This document shows positions 1 through 5,841 of a stretch of DNA of 6,199 nt, piece after piece. The position numbers and the translations under genes are program-made. The stretch is from an uncultured Spirochaetaceae bacterium (GTDB lineage Bacteria > Spirochaetota > Spirochaetia > SZUA-6 > Bin103): assembly GCA_913043885.1 (NCBI GenBank), contig CAJWOB010000165.1, positions 1 through 6,199 on the forward strand. Reading direction: 5' to 3'. The first letter of the stretch is position 1. Every line of letters begins with the position of its first letter. Below the pieces are notes generated by a model. It was not told where the DNA came from, searched no databases, and saw only the letters and a program-made list of their open reading frames with translations.

Positions 1-2052
1 GACGAGGCGGATACAGACCCTGGGCCAGGGACGGCGTTGCTGATCGACAGCGGCAGCGGGGCAACGCGTAGTGGCTCCCGCGTCCACTACACGCTTTCGA
101 ACGATGGTTCGGTGCCCAGCGACCCATCGGCGGCGTCGGCGGTCCTGGATCAGGTGCGGCTGGCAGGCCGGGCGGACGAGCGGGTCGTCTACCGAATGAA
201 GGTGCTGTGCCGCAGCGACGCAGGCAACGAATCCGACGTCCTGGGACCGCTGGAGCTGGTCGTCGATCGGCGTCTGCCGAGGGTGCCGGTGCTACGCGGC
301 TTCATCGAAGGCGCGCTGTACGCCGACAGCGAAGTGTCCCTCGAATACCGCGAGGAGCCTAATCTCCGCCTCCACTACGAGGTGACCACGGATGGTAGCG
401 ATCCTCCAGCGCCTACTGCCGCGTCGCCGTTGCTGACGCCGTCGACGATGTTCGGCGTTACAGAAGGTGCGACCACCACCTTTCGGGTCAGCATCCTGCC
501 GGTTTCGAGCGCCGGCGAGGATGGACCCATCGAGACGGTGTCTTTCTCGGTGGACCGGGACGTGCCCAGTCCGCCCTTTGTGTCCGGATTCGAGGATGGA
601 GCGGTCTATGCGCGCCCGGTTGCGGTGGTAGCGGTGTCGCCGACGTTGGGCAATCGGCTCTACGTAGCCGTAACCCGCGACGGTCCCACCGAGCAGCTGA
701 TCGCCCGCTCGAATCTATACAGCGGCACCATCGAGGTCGACGTTGCCGAGAACGAGGAGACCACCTTCTTCGTAGAGGCTGCCGAGGTCGACGATGCCGG
801 CAACCAGTCGGCGCGGGTGTCCCGCAGGTTCTCGATCGACCGAAGGCCGCCGAAGGCACCGGCGGTGCGCGGCATCCCCCCGGAGGGCGTGGTAGGCGAG
901 CCGGCGTTGGTGCAGATTGCCGGCGGCACCCCCAACATCTTCTACGAGCTGACCAGCGACGGCAGCACCCCTGCGGTGCCGGGGTTGGCCAGCCAGCGCT
1001 ACATAGAGCCCCTGGCGCTCGCCGGCGCGCCCGGCGCCGAGGTGCTGTACCAGCTCCGGGTGCGCGCCATCGACGCGGTCGGCAACCTCAGTCCGTTGGG
1101 CCCGATCCACGGCGTCGTAGTGGATCGTGCCCCACCACCTCGACCGCCAGCGCCGACGGTGCAGTCACAGGTGGTGGCCGGAACGGCCCCGGCCGGAGTG
1201 GCCGCCGAAGGGGTAGCCGGCGAGGGCGCAGCGAGTCGCTTGGTGCTCAGCTGGGATCCGGCAGAGGTCTACGACCTCGAGTGGGCGCTGCTCCCGGTGG
1301 GAGGGACCGATCCCACCTACGCGCCATACGAAGAGCCGGTGGTGGTTACGCTGCCCGAGCGCGGCAGATTGATGGCGTGGGCACGGCGCACCGACGCAGC
1401 GGGCAACAGCAGCGCAGTGGTGCAGACGCTGTTGGCCGAGCAGTCGGTACCGGCGGCACCCAGGGTCGTGGGAGTGGCCAACGGGGTGGTGTACCGGGAG
1501 GCCGCCAACGTCACCTTCGCCACGGAACACGACGCGCTGGTGCGCGTGGAAGTCGCGACCGGAGGGGCAGAGCCGGCACCGGTTAGCGATCAGTCGGCCA
1601 TCGCCACAGGCGAGGTGACCTTCGACGCCATGAGTGGCGAGACGGTGGACTACACCGTCCGTGCCCGCGCATTCGATCCGGCTGGCGTGGCGGTCTCCGC
1701 CGAGACCCGGGTCGCGTTTACCGTCGATCGCACGCCGCTGGCGCCACCGGTGCTTCTGGGGGCCGAGGATGGTGATCACTACGCCGACGACGTGGAGCTA
1801 ACGCTCCTCTCCGGCGAGGGTGAGATCCGCTACGCGCTGGTCCGCGCGGTGGTGGGCGAGGACGCCGCAGTCCGGGGCGACCTGGATCTATCGCTCCCGG
1901 CGACCGAAACCTTCGGCAGATACGAGGACTCTCTCGTCTTGCCGCGGCAGCCGGGGGAGATCGTGTCGTATCGGCTTGCCGCCTACGTGGTGGACGATGT
2001 CGGGAACTCCAGCACCGGCCTGGTGGAATGGACTATCACGATCGACGACCGC
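1..2052 (+). repeat. Array of at least seven degenerate ~95-residue Ig/chitobiase-C-terminal-like modules
   Basis: Protein-level tandem repeats, bounded here by the recurring V-D-R (or equivalent) at each module end. Approximate nucleotide limits are 1-270 (5' partial), 271-558, 559-843, 844-1128, 1129-1443, 1444-1731 and 1732-2052. The complete modules are 96, 95, 95, 105, 96 and 107 residues. Each runs: V-D-R-x-x-P-x-x-P, G-x-x-x-G-x-x-Y, a strand, the D-G-S-x-P loop, a strand rich in Y, R and V, then D-x-x-G-N-x-S and a closing strand. The D-G-S loop is intact in modules 1, 2 and 4, altered in 3, 5 and 6, and unrecognisable in 7. The G-N turn is missing in modules 2 and 6. Divergence is high at the DNA level, so this is an old array, not a recent amplification. 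More copies probably lie upstream of the window. Confidence 0.85.
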
Positions 2053-3681
2053 GTGTTCTACGTGGCACCCGGCGGCAGCGACGAACAGACCGGCACCCGG
2101 ACTGCGCCATTCCGGTCGCTGGCGCACGCGATTCGCGAGGCGCAGCGCGCCGGCAAGCGGGAGGTCCACGCCGCCGCCGGCGACTACGTCGTCGACCGCA
2201 CGCTGATTCTGGGTGGCGACATGCTCCTGATCGGCGGCTTCGACACCGCCGACTGGGATCGCCTCGGCCTCGAGCGCCGGTCGAATCTGCTTCCGGGGAG
2301 GTTCATCGGCCCCGGCGACCCGCTGCTCGCCGTCACCGGCGGCCAGGTAGACCTGCGTCGGATAGGGCTGTCGGACCGTGACGCGCCGCCCAAGATGCCG
2401 GTGGTGCAGGTAAGCGATGGTCAGCTAGAGCTGGCTGACAGCGAGGTGCTGCTGACTGGTCAGGGCGGCGTGGCGGTGCGGGTCGACGGAGGCTTCGTGC
2501 GTATCGTCGGAAGCGAGCTGGCCGCCTCGCCGCAGGGGGCGCCGCTGAGTCTGGTGCGCCAGCGCCAAGGGGCGTTGCTGCTGTCGCGCAGCCGCCTGTT
2601 CGGGCCCGCGCACGGCGACGAGTTTGCCGCCGTGTCGATCTCCGGCACCGACGACGCCACACTGGATCGGGTGACGGTCGATCCCGGCGGCGCGCTACGA
2701 ACCGTTGGGGTAGCGGTCGTGGGCTCTCAAGTCCTGATCGAGGGCGGCGTGCTCCGCTCCGGTGCCGGCAACATTCGTGCCGTGGCGCTGTCGGCCGACC
2801 GGGCCACGGTAACGCTGCGCGAGACCGAGGTCTCCGCCGACGCCGCCGCGGGGTACCCGATCGCGATAGAGGGCAGCGACGCAGATATCACTCTCGAGGG
2901 CGTGACGCTCGAGCTCGCCGGCCAGCTGGGGACCACCGGCGTGCGGCTGCGCTCCGGCGAGCTGCTCCTCCAGGCGAGCACGGTTACCTCGCAGCCGACT
3001 ACGGAATTCTCCACCCTGCTCGACACCGCCGAAGCCAGCGGACTCGTGGCAAACAGCATTCTGGTGGCGGGGAACGCCGGCGAGTCCATGGTTGCCAACG
3101 TGCGGGGCGGCCGAATGGACTGGGTGAACAACACCCTCGTTGGCGCCAGCGGTCGCACTCTTACGGCTGGAATCCGGGTCGCCGGCAGTGGCGAGCTTAC
3201 GATAGTGAACAACATCCTGGCCCGTCCGCGGCTCGACGCAAGCGTGGCCGTCGCCGTGCTGGGGGTCTCTCCCGCGGCACGGTTGCCGATCGTGGCCAAT
3301 AATCTGGCTGGGTGGGACCTGGTGATGTCTCCGGTGGCCGGGACCGCCCGTGACCGTGCGGCCCGCGACCGTGCGGCTCGCGACCGTGCGGCTGTCGACG
3401 CTGCGTTGGTCGACGCACTGAATCTGGCCGATGGCGACCCGTTTGGCGGCCCCTTCCATGCCAACATCGGTGAGCCGCTGGAGCGCACGTTCAGGGTAAC
3501 CAAGGAATCGGCGCTCTCCGGCGTGTATCAGCTGCTACCAGGTGCCGGCTCGGTGAACGCGGGCGTGCCCTTCGCCTCTGGGCTCAACGCGCCGGCGGTG
3601 GACTTCATGGGCAGGGAGCGTCCGGCACCGTTCGTCGGCCTGCGCCCCGCACCCGATTTGGGCGCGCTCGAGCTCTACTGA
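1..3681 (+). CDS. Giant repeat-containing surface protein with C-terminal right-handed beta-helix (5' partial)
   Basis: The frame is open from base 1 to the TGA at 3679-3681 (1226 codons visible). The window opens in the middle of a repeat module with no signal peptide, so the true start lies upstream; the TTG at 37 is internal. Residues here count from that TTG. Residues 1-672 are about seven modules near 95 residues each, with two recurring signatures: T-x-D-G-S-x-P-x-x-P-x-x-x-S (e.g. 117-130, 306-319), as in chitobiase/beta-hexosaminidase C-terminal-like domains, and D-x-x-G-N-x-S followed by V-D-R-x-x-P (e.g. 252-258, 346-352), as in bacterial Ig-like domains. Residues 673-1214 start with F-Y-V-A-P-G-G-S-D and a T-A-P-F-R-S-L-A-H-A-I motif, typical of DUF1565-type beta-helix proteins. 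Short alternating beta-rungs follow, rich in V, L, G and N (N-N-T-L, N-N-I-L, N-N-L). The end, D-F-M-G-R-E-R-P ... D-L-G-A-L-E-L-Y, is the usual cap of such helices. I infer an exported or surface-anchored binding protein or adhesin. No catalytic residues are recognised, and the ligand is unknown. The coding call is very secure; the function is not. Confidence 0.93.
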   Translation, partial: DEADTDPGPGTALLIDSGSGATRSGSRVHYTLSNDGSVPSDPSAASAVLDQVRLAGRADERVVYRMKVLCRSDAGNESDVLGPLELVVDRRLPRVPVLRGFIEGALYADSEVSLEYREEPNLRLHYEVTTDGSDPPAPTAASPLLTPSTMFGVTEGATTTFRVSILPVSSAGEDGPIETVSFSVDRDVPSPPFVSGFEDGAVYARPVAVVAVSPTLGNRLYVAVTRDGPTEQLIARSNLYSGTIEVDVAENEETTFFVEAAEVDDAGNQSARVSRRFSIDRRPPKAPAVRGIPPEGVVGEPALVQIAGGTPNIFYELTSDGSTPAVPGLASQRYIEPLALAGAPGAEVLYQLRVRAIDAVGNLSPLGPIHGVVVDRAPPPRPPAPTVQSQVVAGTAPAGVAAEGVAGEGAASRLVLSWDPAEVYDLEWALLPVGGTDPTYAPYEEPVVVTLPERGRLMAWARRTDAAGNSSAVVQTLLAEQSVPAAPRVVGVANGVVYREAANVTFATEHDALVRVEVATGGAEPAPVSDQSAIATGEVTFDAMSGETVDYTVRARAFDPAGVAVSAETRVAFTVDRTPLAPPVLLGAEDGDHYADDVELTLLSGEGEIRYALVRAVVGEDAAVRGDLDLSLPATETFGRYEDSLVLPRQPGEIVSYRLAAYVVDDVGNSSTGLVEWTITIDDRVFYVAPGGSDEQTGTRTAPFRSLAHAIREAQRAGKREVHAAAGDYVVDRTLILGGDMLLIGGFDTADWDRLGLERRSNLLPGRFIGPGDPLLAVTGGQVDLRRIGLSDRDAPPKMPVVQVSDGQLELADSEVLLTGQGGVAVRVDGGFVRIVGSELAASPQGAPLSLVRQRQGALLLSRSRLFGPAHGDEFAAVSISGTDDATLDRVTVDPGGALRTVGVAVVGSQVLIEGGVLRSGAGNIRAVALSADRATVTLRETEVSADAAAGYPIAIEGSDADITLEGVTLELAGQLGTTGVRLRSGELLLQASTVTSQPTTEFSTLLDTAEASGLVANSILVAGNAGESMVANVRGGRMDWVNNTLVGASGRTLTAGIRVAGSGELTIVNNILARPRLDASVAVAVLGVSPAARLPIVANNLAGWDLVMSPVAGTARDRAARDRAARDRAAVDAALVDALNLADGDPFGGPFHANIGEPLERTFRVTKESALSGVYQLLPGAGSVNAGVPFASGLNAPAVDFMGRERPAPFVGLRPAPDLGALELY
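3346..3405 (+). repeat. 15-bp in-frame tandem repeat encoding A-R-D-R-A units
   Basis: Three near-identical 15-bp copies (3346-3360, 3361-3375, 3376-3390) share the core GACCGTGCG. A fourth, diverged copy follows (3391-3405, encoding A-V-D-A-A). The copies differ by one or two bases at the 5' side. They encode A-R-D-R-A three times at residues 1104-1118 (counted from the TTG at 37), a charged, helix-prone stretch unlike the surrounding beta-helix rungs. The unit is a multiple of three, so copy-number change would lengthen or shorten the protein without breaking the frame. It probably forms a loop or short helix protruding from the helix fold near its C-terminal cap. Confidence 0.9.
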
Positions 3682-3697
3682 CCGGGCGGCGGGCTCG
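3682..3697. other. 16-base convergent junction without a visible terminator
   Basis: The plus-strand giant gene (TGA at 3679-3681) and the minus-strand lipoprotein gene (TAG at 3698-3700 on the complement) end tail to tail with only 16 G/C-rich bases between them. The best inverted repeat I find is a 5-bp pair (3669-3673 with 3693-3697) around a 19-base loop with no T-tract, which is too weak to call a terminator. Termination must occur inside the opposing gene, by a factor-dependent route, or by a signal I cannot see. Confidence 0.6.
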
Positions 3698-4894
3698 CTA
3701 TTCGCGGACCCATCTGACGTTGCTGTCGGCGAAGTCGGAGTCGGAGCTCCAGAGCCCGGCGCCGGCGGTATGCACGAACACCGTGGGAGTGCCGCTAGGG
3801 GTGGAAAACCCGGACACCGCTGCGGCGGAGAGATCGGGGGCGCTGGCCTCCTTTACCGGCATGAACCCCGACTCGTCGATGTCCGTGGCGTCGTCGAAGG
3901 TGAAGTAGCCGAAGTTGTCGGTGCCGACGAACACGATGGCGTCCTTCTGGGCGAAGTTGGTGAACTGCACCAGTGTGCTGGCGATCTCCAGCTGATCGGT
4001 GCCGTCGTCGGCGGTATTGGGGTACTGCTCCCAGCTGCTGCCGCCATCTGCCGACCTGTAGACATGACCCTGCCGGTCGGCGACGTAGAGTTGCCCGCCG
4101 GCGCTGGCCAGCATCCCGGTGTAGCCGAGTGCAGGACGTGAGATGCCGTTCTGGCTGTGGGGAGCGAGAGTGCTCTGCGCCAGGGTGGCGGTGATGTCGC
4201 CCGAGTAGACATGGACCCCGGCTACCACGAAGTGGTCACTCCCGTCCCATACCGCGGCGGTTGGTCGCTGCGGCAGCGTCGGACTGCCGGCGAAGTCAGC
4301 GGCGCTGAAGGTGGTGCCATCGGTGCTGTGATGGAGCGAGTATTCGAACACCGTGCCGGTATCCTCGGCGGTGGCCACCGCCAGCCGACCGTCGCCCCCA
4401 TCGGGGATGAGGAATAGGCCGACGATCTGCTCGCTACCGCTGGCGCTCGCCATCGTCACCTCGTTCCACGTGGCGGAGGAGGTTCCGCCGGGGGTGGTCC
4501 ATCGATACAGGCCGTAGCGGTCGGCGGCGGCGGCATCGGGGAAGAAGAAGCCGGCGTAGATCTGGTCGCCCGCGCCAAACGTTGTCGCCACCATGGCCGT
4601 CACCAGCGCCGCCTCCCCGAAGTCGTCGGCTAGCAGGCTCCAGGTGTGGTCGTCGTCGTCGCTACAGCCGCACCACTGCCACTCATCGCGCGCCCAGATC
4701 GCTCCGGCCGCTACGTAGTAGGCGTTGGCACTCGCTACCATGCCCGAGACCGTCAGCTCGTTGTCGAGGTTCTCGTCGTCGATTTCGGTCTCATTGGCGA
4801 GCGTGAAGAAGATGCCGGTGGTGAGCTCGCACCCGGTGGCAACGAGCGCGGCGGCGACCACCAGCGACCCTATGACGAGGTTACGTGGAGACAT
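3698..4894 (-). CDS. Lipoprotein, beta-propeller-like with an Asp-box (BNR) motif
   Basis: This is a 398-residue protein starting at the ATG on the complement of 4892-4894. That start is chosen because it begins directly with a lipoprotein signal: M-S-P-R-N, a hydrophobic stretch (residues 6-19), then V-A-T-G-C with the lipidated Cys at 22. The frame is open up to 5047, but that extension overlaps the upstream barrel gene and destroys the signal peptide. The mature protein is rich in aromatic residues, G, S, T and D, with repeated strand-like segments. It contains one clear Asp-box, S-A-D-G-G-S-S-W at 281-288, and a partial one, S-T-D-G-T-T-F at 190-196, as in sialidase/BNR-type beta-propellers. 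Other propeller-like stretches are Y-G-L-Y-R-W near 127-132 and A-G-L-W-S-S-D near 379-385. No catalytic residues of sialidases are evident, so a binding or scaffold role at the periplasm or cell surface is inferred. Residues 75-83 (C-G-C-S-D-D-D-D-H) hold the only two Cys residues of the mature chain besides the lipidated one. It lies 8 bases downstream of the barrel gene and is probably co-transcribed with it. Confidence 0.9.
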   Translation of the reverse strand: MSPRNLVIGSLVVAAALVATGCELTTGIFFTLANETEIDDENLDNELTVSGMVASANAYYVAAGAIWARDEWQWCGCSDDDDHTWSLLADDFGEAALVTAMVATTFGAGDQIYAGFFFPDAAAADRYGLYRWTTPGGTSSATWNEVTMASASGSEQIVGLFLIPDGGDGRLAVATAEDTGTVFEYSLHHSTDGTTFSAADFAGSPTLPQRPTAAVWDGSDHFVVAGVHVYSGDITATLAQSTLAPHSQNGISRPALGYTGMLASAGGQLYVADRQGHVYRSADGGSSWEQYPNTADDGTDQLEIASTLVQFTNFAQKDAIVFVGTDNFGYFTFDDATDIDESGFMPVKEASAPDLSAAAVSGFSTPSGTPTVFVHTAGAGLWSSDSDFADSNVRWVRE

Positions 4895-4898
4895 GCGG

Positions 4899-4911
4899 CA
4901 CTTCAGAAGTG
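4899..4911. promoter_or_regulatory. Perfect palindrome spanning the stop/start junction of the barrel-lipoprotein pair
   Basis: CACTTC-A-GAAGTG is a perfect 6+6 inverted repeat around one base. On the minus strand it covers the last codons and TGA stop of the barrel gene and ends four bases before the lipoprotein ATG. As RNA it could form a 5-bp stem (CACTT/AAGUG) with a CUG loop over the ribosome-binding region. The lipoprotein gene has no strong Shine-Dalgarno sequence (only GAAG within this palindrome), so translational coupling to the upstream gene is likely. The palindrome may be chance, since half of it is coding sequence (Y-H-F-stop). Confidence 0.35.
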
Positions 4912-5559
4912 ATACACGGCGGTTGCGGTGATATCCAGCAAGTTGCCCAGCATCTGCTCCTCGGTAGGAATGGTCGGGGGCAGTAGCTCCCACGCAAGCC
5001 AGTACTCCAGCGAGCCTCCGAACGACCACGTCGAGGTCGCCCGCCACAATACCCCAACGCCCGGCCGCAGGAGCAGCGAGGCGCCGGTGTTCTGCTGACC
5101 GAGGCGCATGATCGCTGCCCCCACCGCCACCGAAACTGGAACCTCGAGGCTGGGGGTGGAGAATACGTAGGCGCCCTTGGCCAATATCGGAACAAGGAAG
5201 AACCCGAGCTGGTTGATATCGGCGGCCAGCGAGCCGGCCACCTCCAGCCCGACGTTGATATCAGGGGTCAGGTAGGCACCCACCGTAAGTGCCAGGCTGC
5301 CTCCCAGGGTGAGATTGGTCACCAGAGCCGTCTGGCCGTTTATCGGTGTGGAGGTGGCCAGGAACAGCGGGGTGAACAGGCCAAGACGGACGTTGACAAT
5401 CCAGTCGCCGAGGCCGTAGAGCGGCACCTCGAGCTCAGGTGTAGGCGGGGCGTCTGGTTGCGCCTCCTGCGCACCGAGTGGCCCAGATAGCAGGGCCAGT
5501 GACAGTATCGCGACGCCCAGAGGCCGGCGGAGGGGGGAGCGCGGCACGCGCCGGAACAT
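4903..5559 (-). CDS. Outer membrane beta-barrel protein with signal peptide (possibly TP0733-like family)
   Basis: This is a 218-residue protein from the ATG on the complement of 5557-5559. That start gives a classical signal peptide: basic N-region (M-F-R-R-V-P-R-S), hydrophobic core about 14-27, and a likely cut after L-G-A at 30. The frame extends upstream to 5637, but the added 26 residues would bury the signal. After cleavage a short Pro/Glu-rich linker (about 31-47) leads into alternating amphipathic strands with G- and aromatic-rich turns: V-N-V-R-L-G-L-F, T-N-L-T-L-G-G-S, Y-L-T-P-D-I-N-V-G-L-E, L-R-P-G-V-G-V-L-W, T-W-S-F-G-G-S-L-E-Y-W. It ends T-A-V-Y-H-F, with the terminal Phe typical of barrel proteins assembled by the BAM complex. 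Size and strand count suggest a small barrel of about eight strands. The T-N-L-T-L-G-G, W-S-F-G and G-N-L-L-D-I-T motifs recall the spirochaetal TP0733-family barrels from memory, unverified. No clear Shine-Dalgarno sequence precedes the ATG. It is first in a probable two-gene unit with the lipoprotein. Confidence 0.88.
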   Translation of the reverse strand: MFRRVPRSPLRRPLGVAILSLALLSGPLGAQEAQPDAPPTPELEVPLYGLGDWIVNVRLGLFTPLFLATSTPINGQTALVTNLTLGGSLALTVGAYLTPDINVGLEVAGSLAADINQLGFFLVPILAKGAYVFSTPSLEVPVSVAVGAAIMRLGQQNTGASLLLRPGVGVLWRATSTWSFGGSLEYWLAWELLPPTIPTEEQMLGNLLDITATAVYHF

Positions 5560-5685
5560 ACCAGAGGCCGCGGGTGCGGACAAGATTCCCTTATCGGCAG
5601 CCGGCGGTTGCCCTGCCGCGGCGGGGCTTAGACGCACGCTCTCACGCAGTCGTACATTCGGGAGGCGGGGCTGCCGGGAGGTAGG
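5560..5685. other. Divergent intergenic region, probable promoters not resolved
   Basis: This 126-base stretch lies between the minus-strand barrel gene and the plus-strand small gene/LapA pair, so it should carry promoters for both directions. I see no convincing -35/-10 pair on either strand. The best plus-strand candidate, TACATT at 5653-5658 with TTAGAC at 5628-5633 and 19-base spacing, is weak. The heptamer CGGGAGG occurs twice, at 5659-5665 and 5675-5681, 16 bases apart; the second copy acts as the ribosome-binding site described separately. Confidence 0.45.
5676..5682 (+). promoter_or_regulatory. Shine-Dalgarno sequence GGGAGGT
   Basis: GGGAGGT is the strongest match to the 16S rRNA anti-Shine-Dalgarno tail that I noticed in the window. 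GGAGG ends four bases before the ATG at 5686, slightly tight but workable. It is the main reason to believe the small 51-codon gene is translated. No comparable site precedes the GTG at 5826 or the ATG at 5838 of the LapA-domain gene. Confidence 0.5.
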
Positions 5686-5841
5686 ATGCGAGGCAAGCGT
5701 GCCGATAATGAAGCCGTGAGCGACGTCAGCGAGGACGAGAGCGCGGAGGCGACGGTGTGCGGCGGCGCCGGCGCCGCCCAGAAGCTCGCACGTCTCGGCG
5801 CGTCCGCGGCCGACGCCCGCCCGTTGTGCCGTGGCGCATGA
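5686..5841 (+). CDS. Possible small protein of 51 residues overlapping the LapA-domain gene
   Basis: The ORF runs from ATG (5686-5688) to TGA (5839-5841). It starts M-R-G-K-R-A-D-N, continues through an acidic stretch (S-E-D-E-S-A-E) and ends A-R-P-L-C-R-G-A. It has two Cys residues and no hydrophobic segment, so it would be a soluble cytoplasmic peptide. Support: a GGGAGGT ribosome-binding site just upstream, codon third positions about 82% G/C (42 of 51) against about 63% at second positions, and an end that overlaps the start of the downstream gene (16 bases from GTG 5826, or ATGA from ATG 5838). That layout is typical of translational coupling. I recognise no family. It may be a real small protein, a leader whose translation feeds ribosomes to the downstream gene, or chance in GC-rich DNA. 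Confidence 0.35.
   Translation: MRGKRADNEAVSDVSEDESAEATVCGGAGAAQKLARLGASAADARPLCRGA

Noticed and set aside
37..39. TTG as the start of the giant gene
   Set aside because: The same frame is open to base 1, there is no signal peptide after the TTG, and the residues around it already belong to a repeat module, so the gene starts upstream of the window.
1165..1779. Antisense ORF of 204 codons
   Set aside because: It is opposite the repeat modules of the giant gene; the protein is rich in H, R and G with no recognisable motif and no ribosome-binding site that I noticed. It is treated as a shadow.
1..2052. Recent gene amplification or a mobile origin for the repeat modules
   Set aside because: The modules are similar only at the protein motif level, with no long DNA identity, flanking repeats or transposase.
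2695..3503. Two long overlapping antisense ORFs (254 and 258 codons) in different minus-strand frames
   Set aside because: They lie fully inside the well-supported giant plus-strand gene. Their translations are rich in R, A, S, H and T with no domain or signal, as expected when GC-rich coding DNA lacks stops in other frames.
3669..3697. Terminator hairpin between the convergent genes
   Set aside because: Only a 5-bp stem with a 19-base loop and no T-tract.
4895..5047. N-terminal extension of the lipoprotein to 5047
   Set aside because: It would overlap the barrel gene by about 145 bases and place 51 unrelated residues before a perfect lipoprotein signal.
5560..5637. N-terminal extension of the barrel protein to 5637
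   Set aside because: It adds 26 Ala/Pro-rich residues before a good signal peptide, and no better ribosome-binding site was seen.
5628..5658. Plus-strand promoter TTAGAC / TACATT
   Set aside because: Poor match to both consensus hexamers and 19-base spacing; mentioned only as a weak candidate in the intergenic entry.
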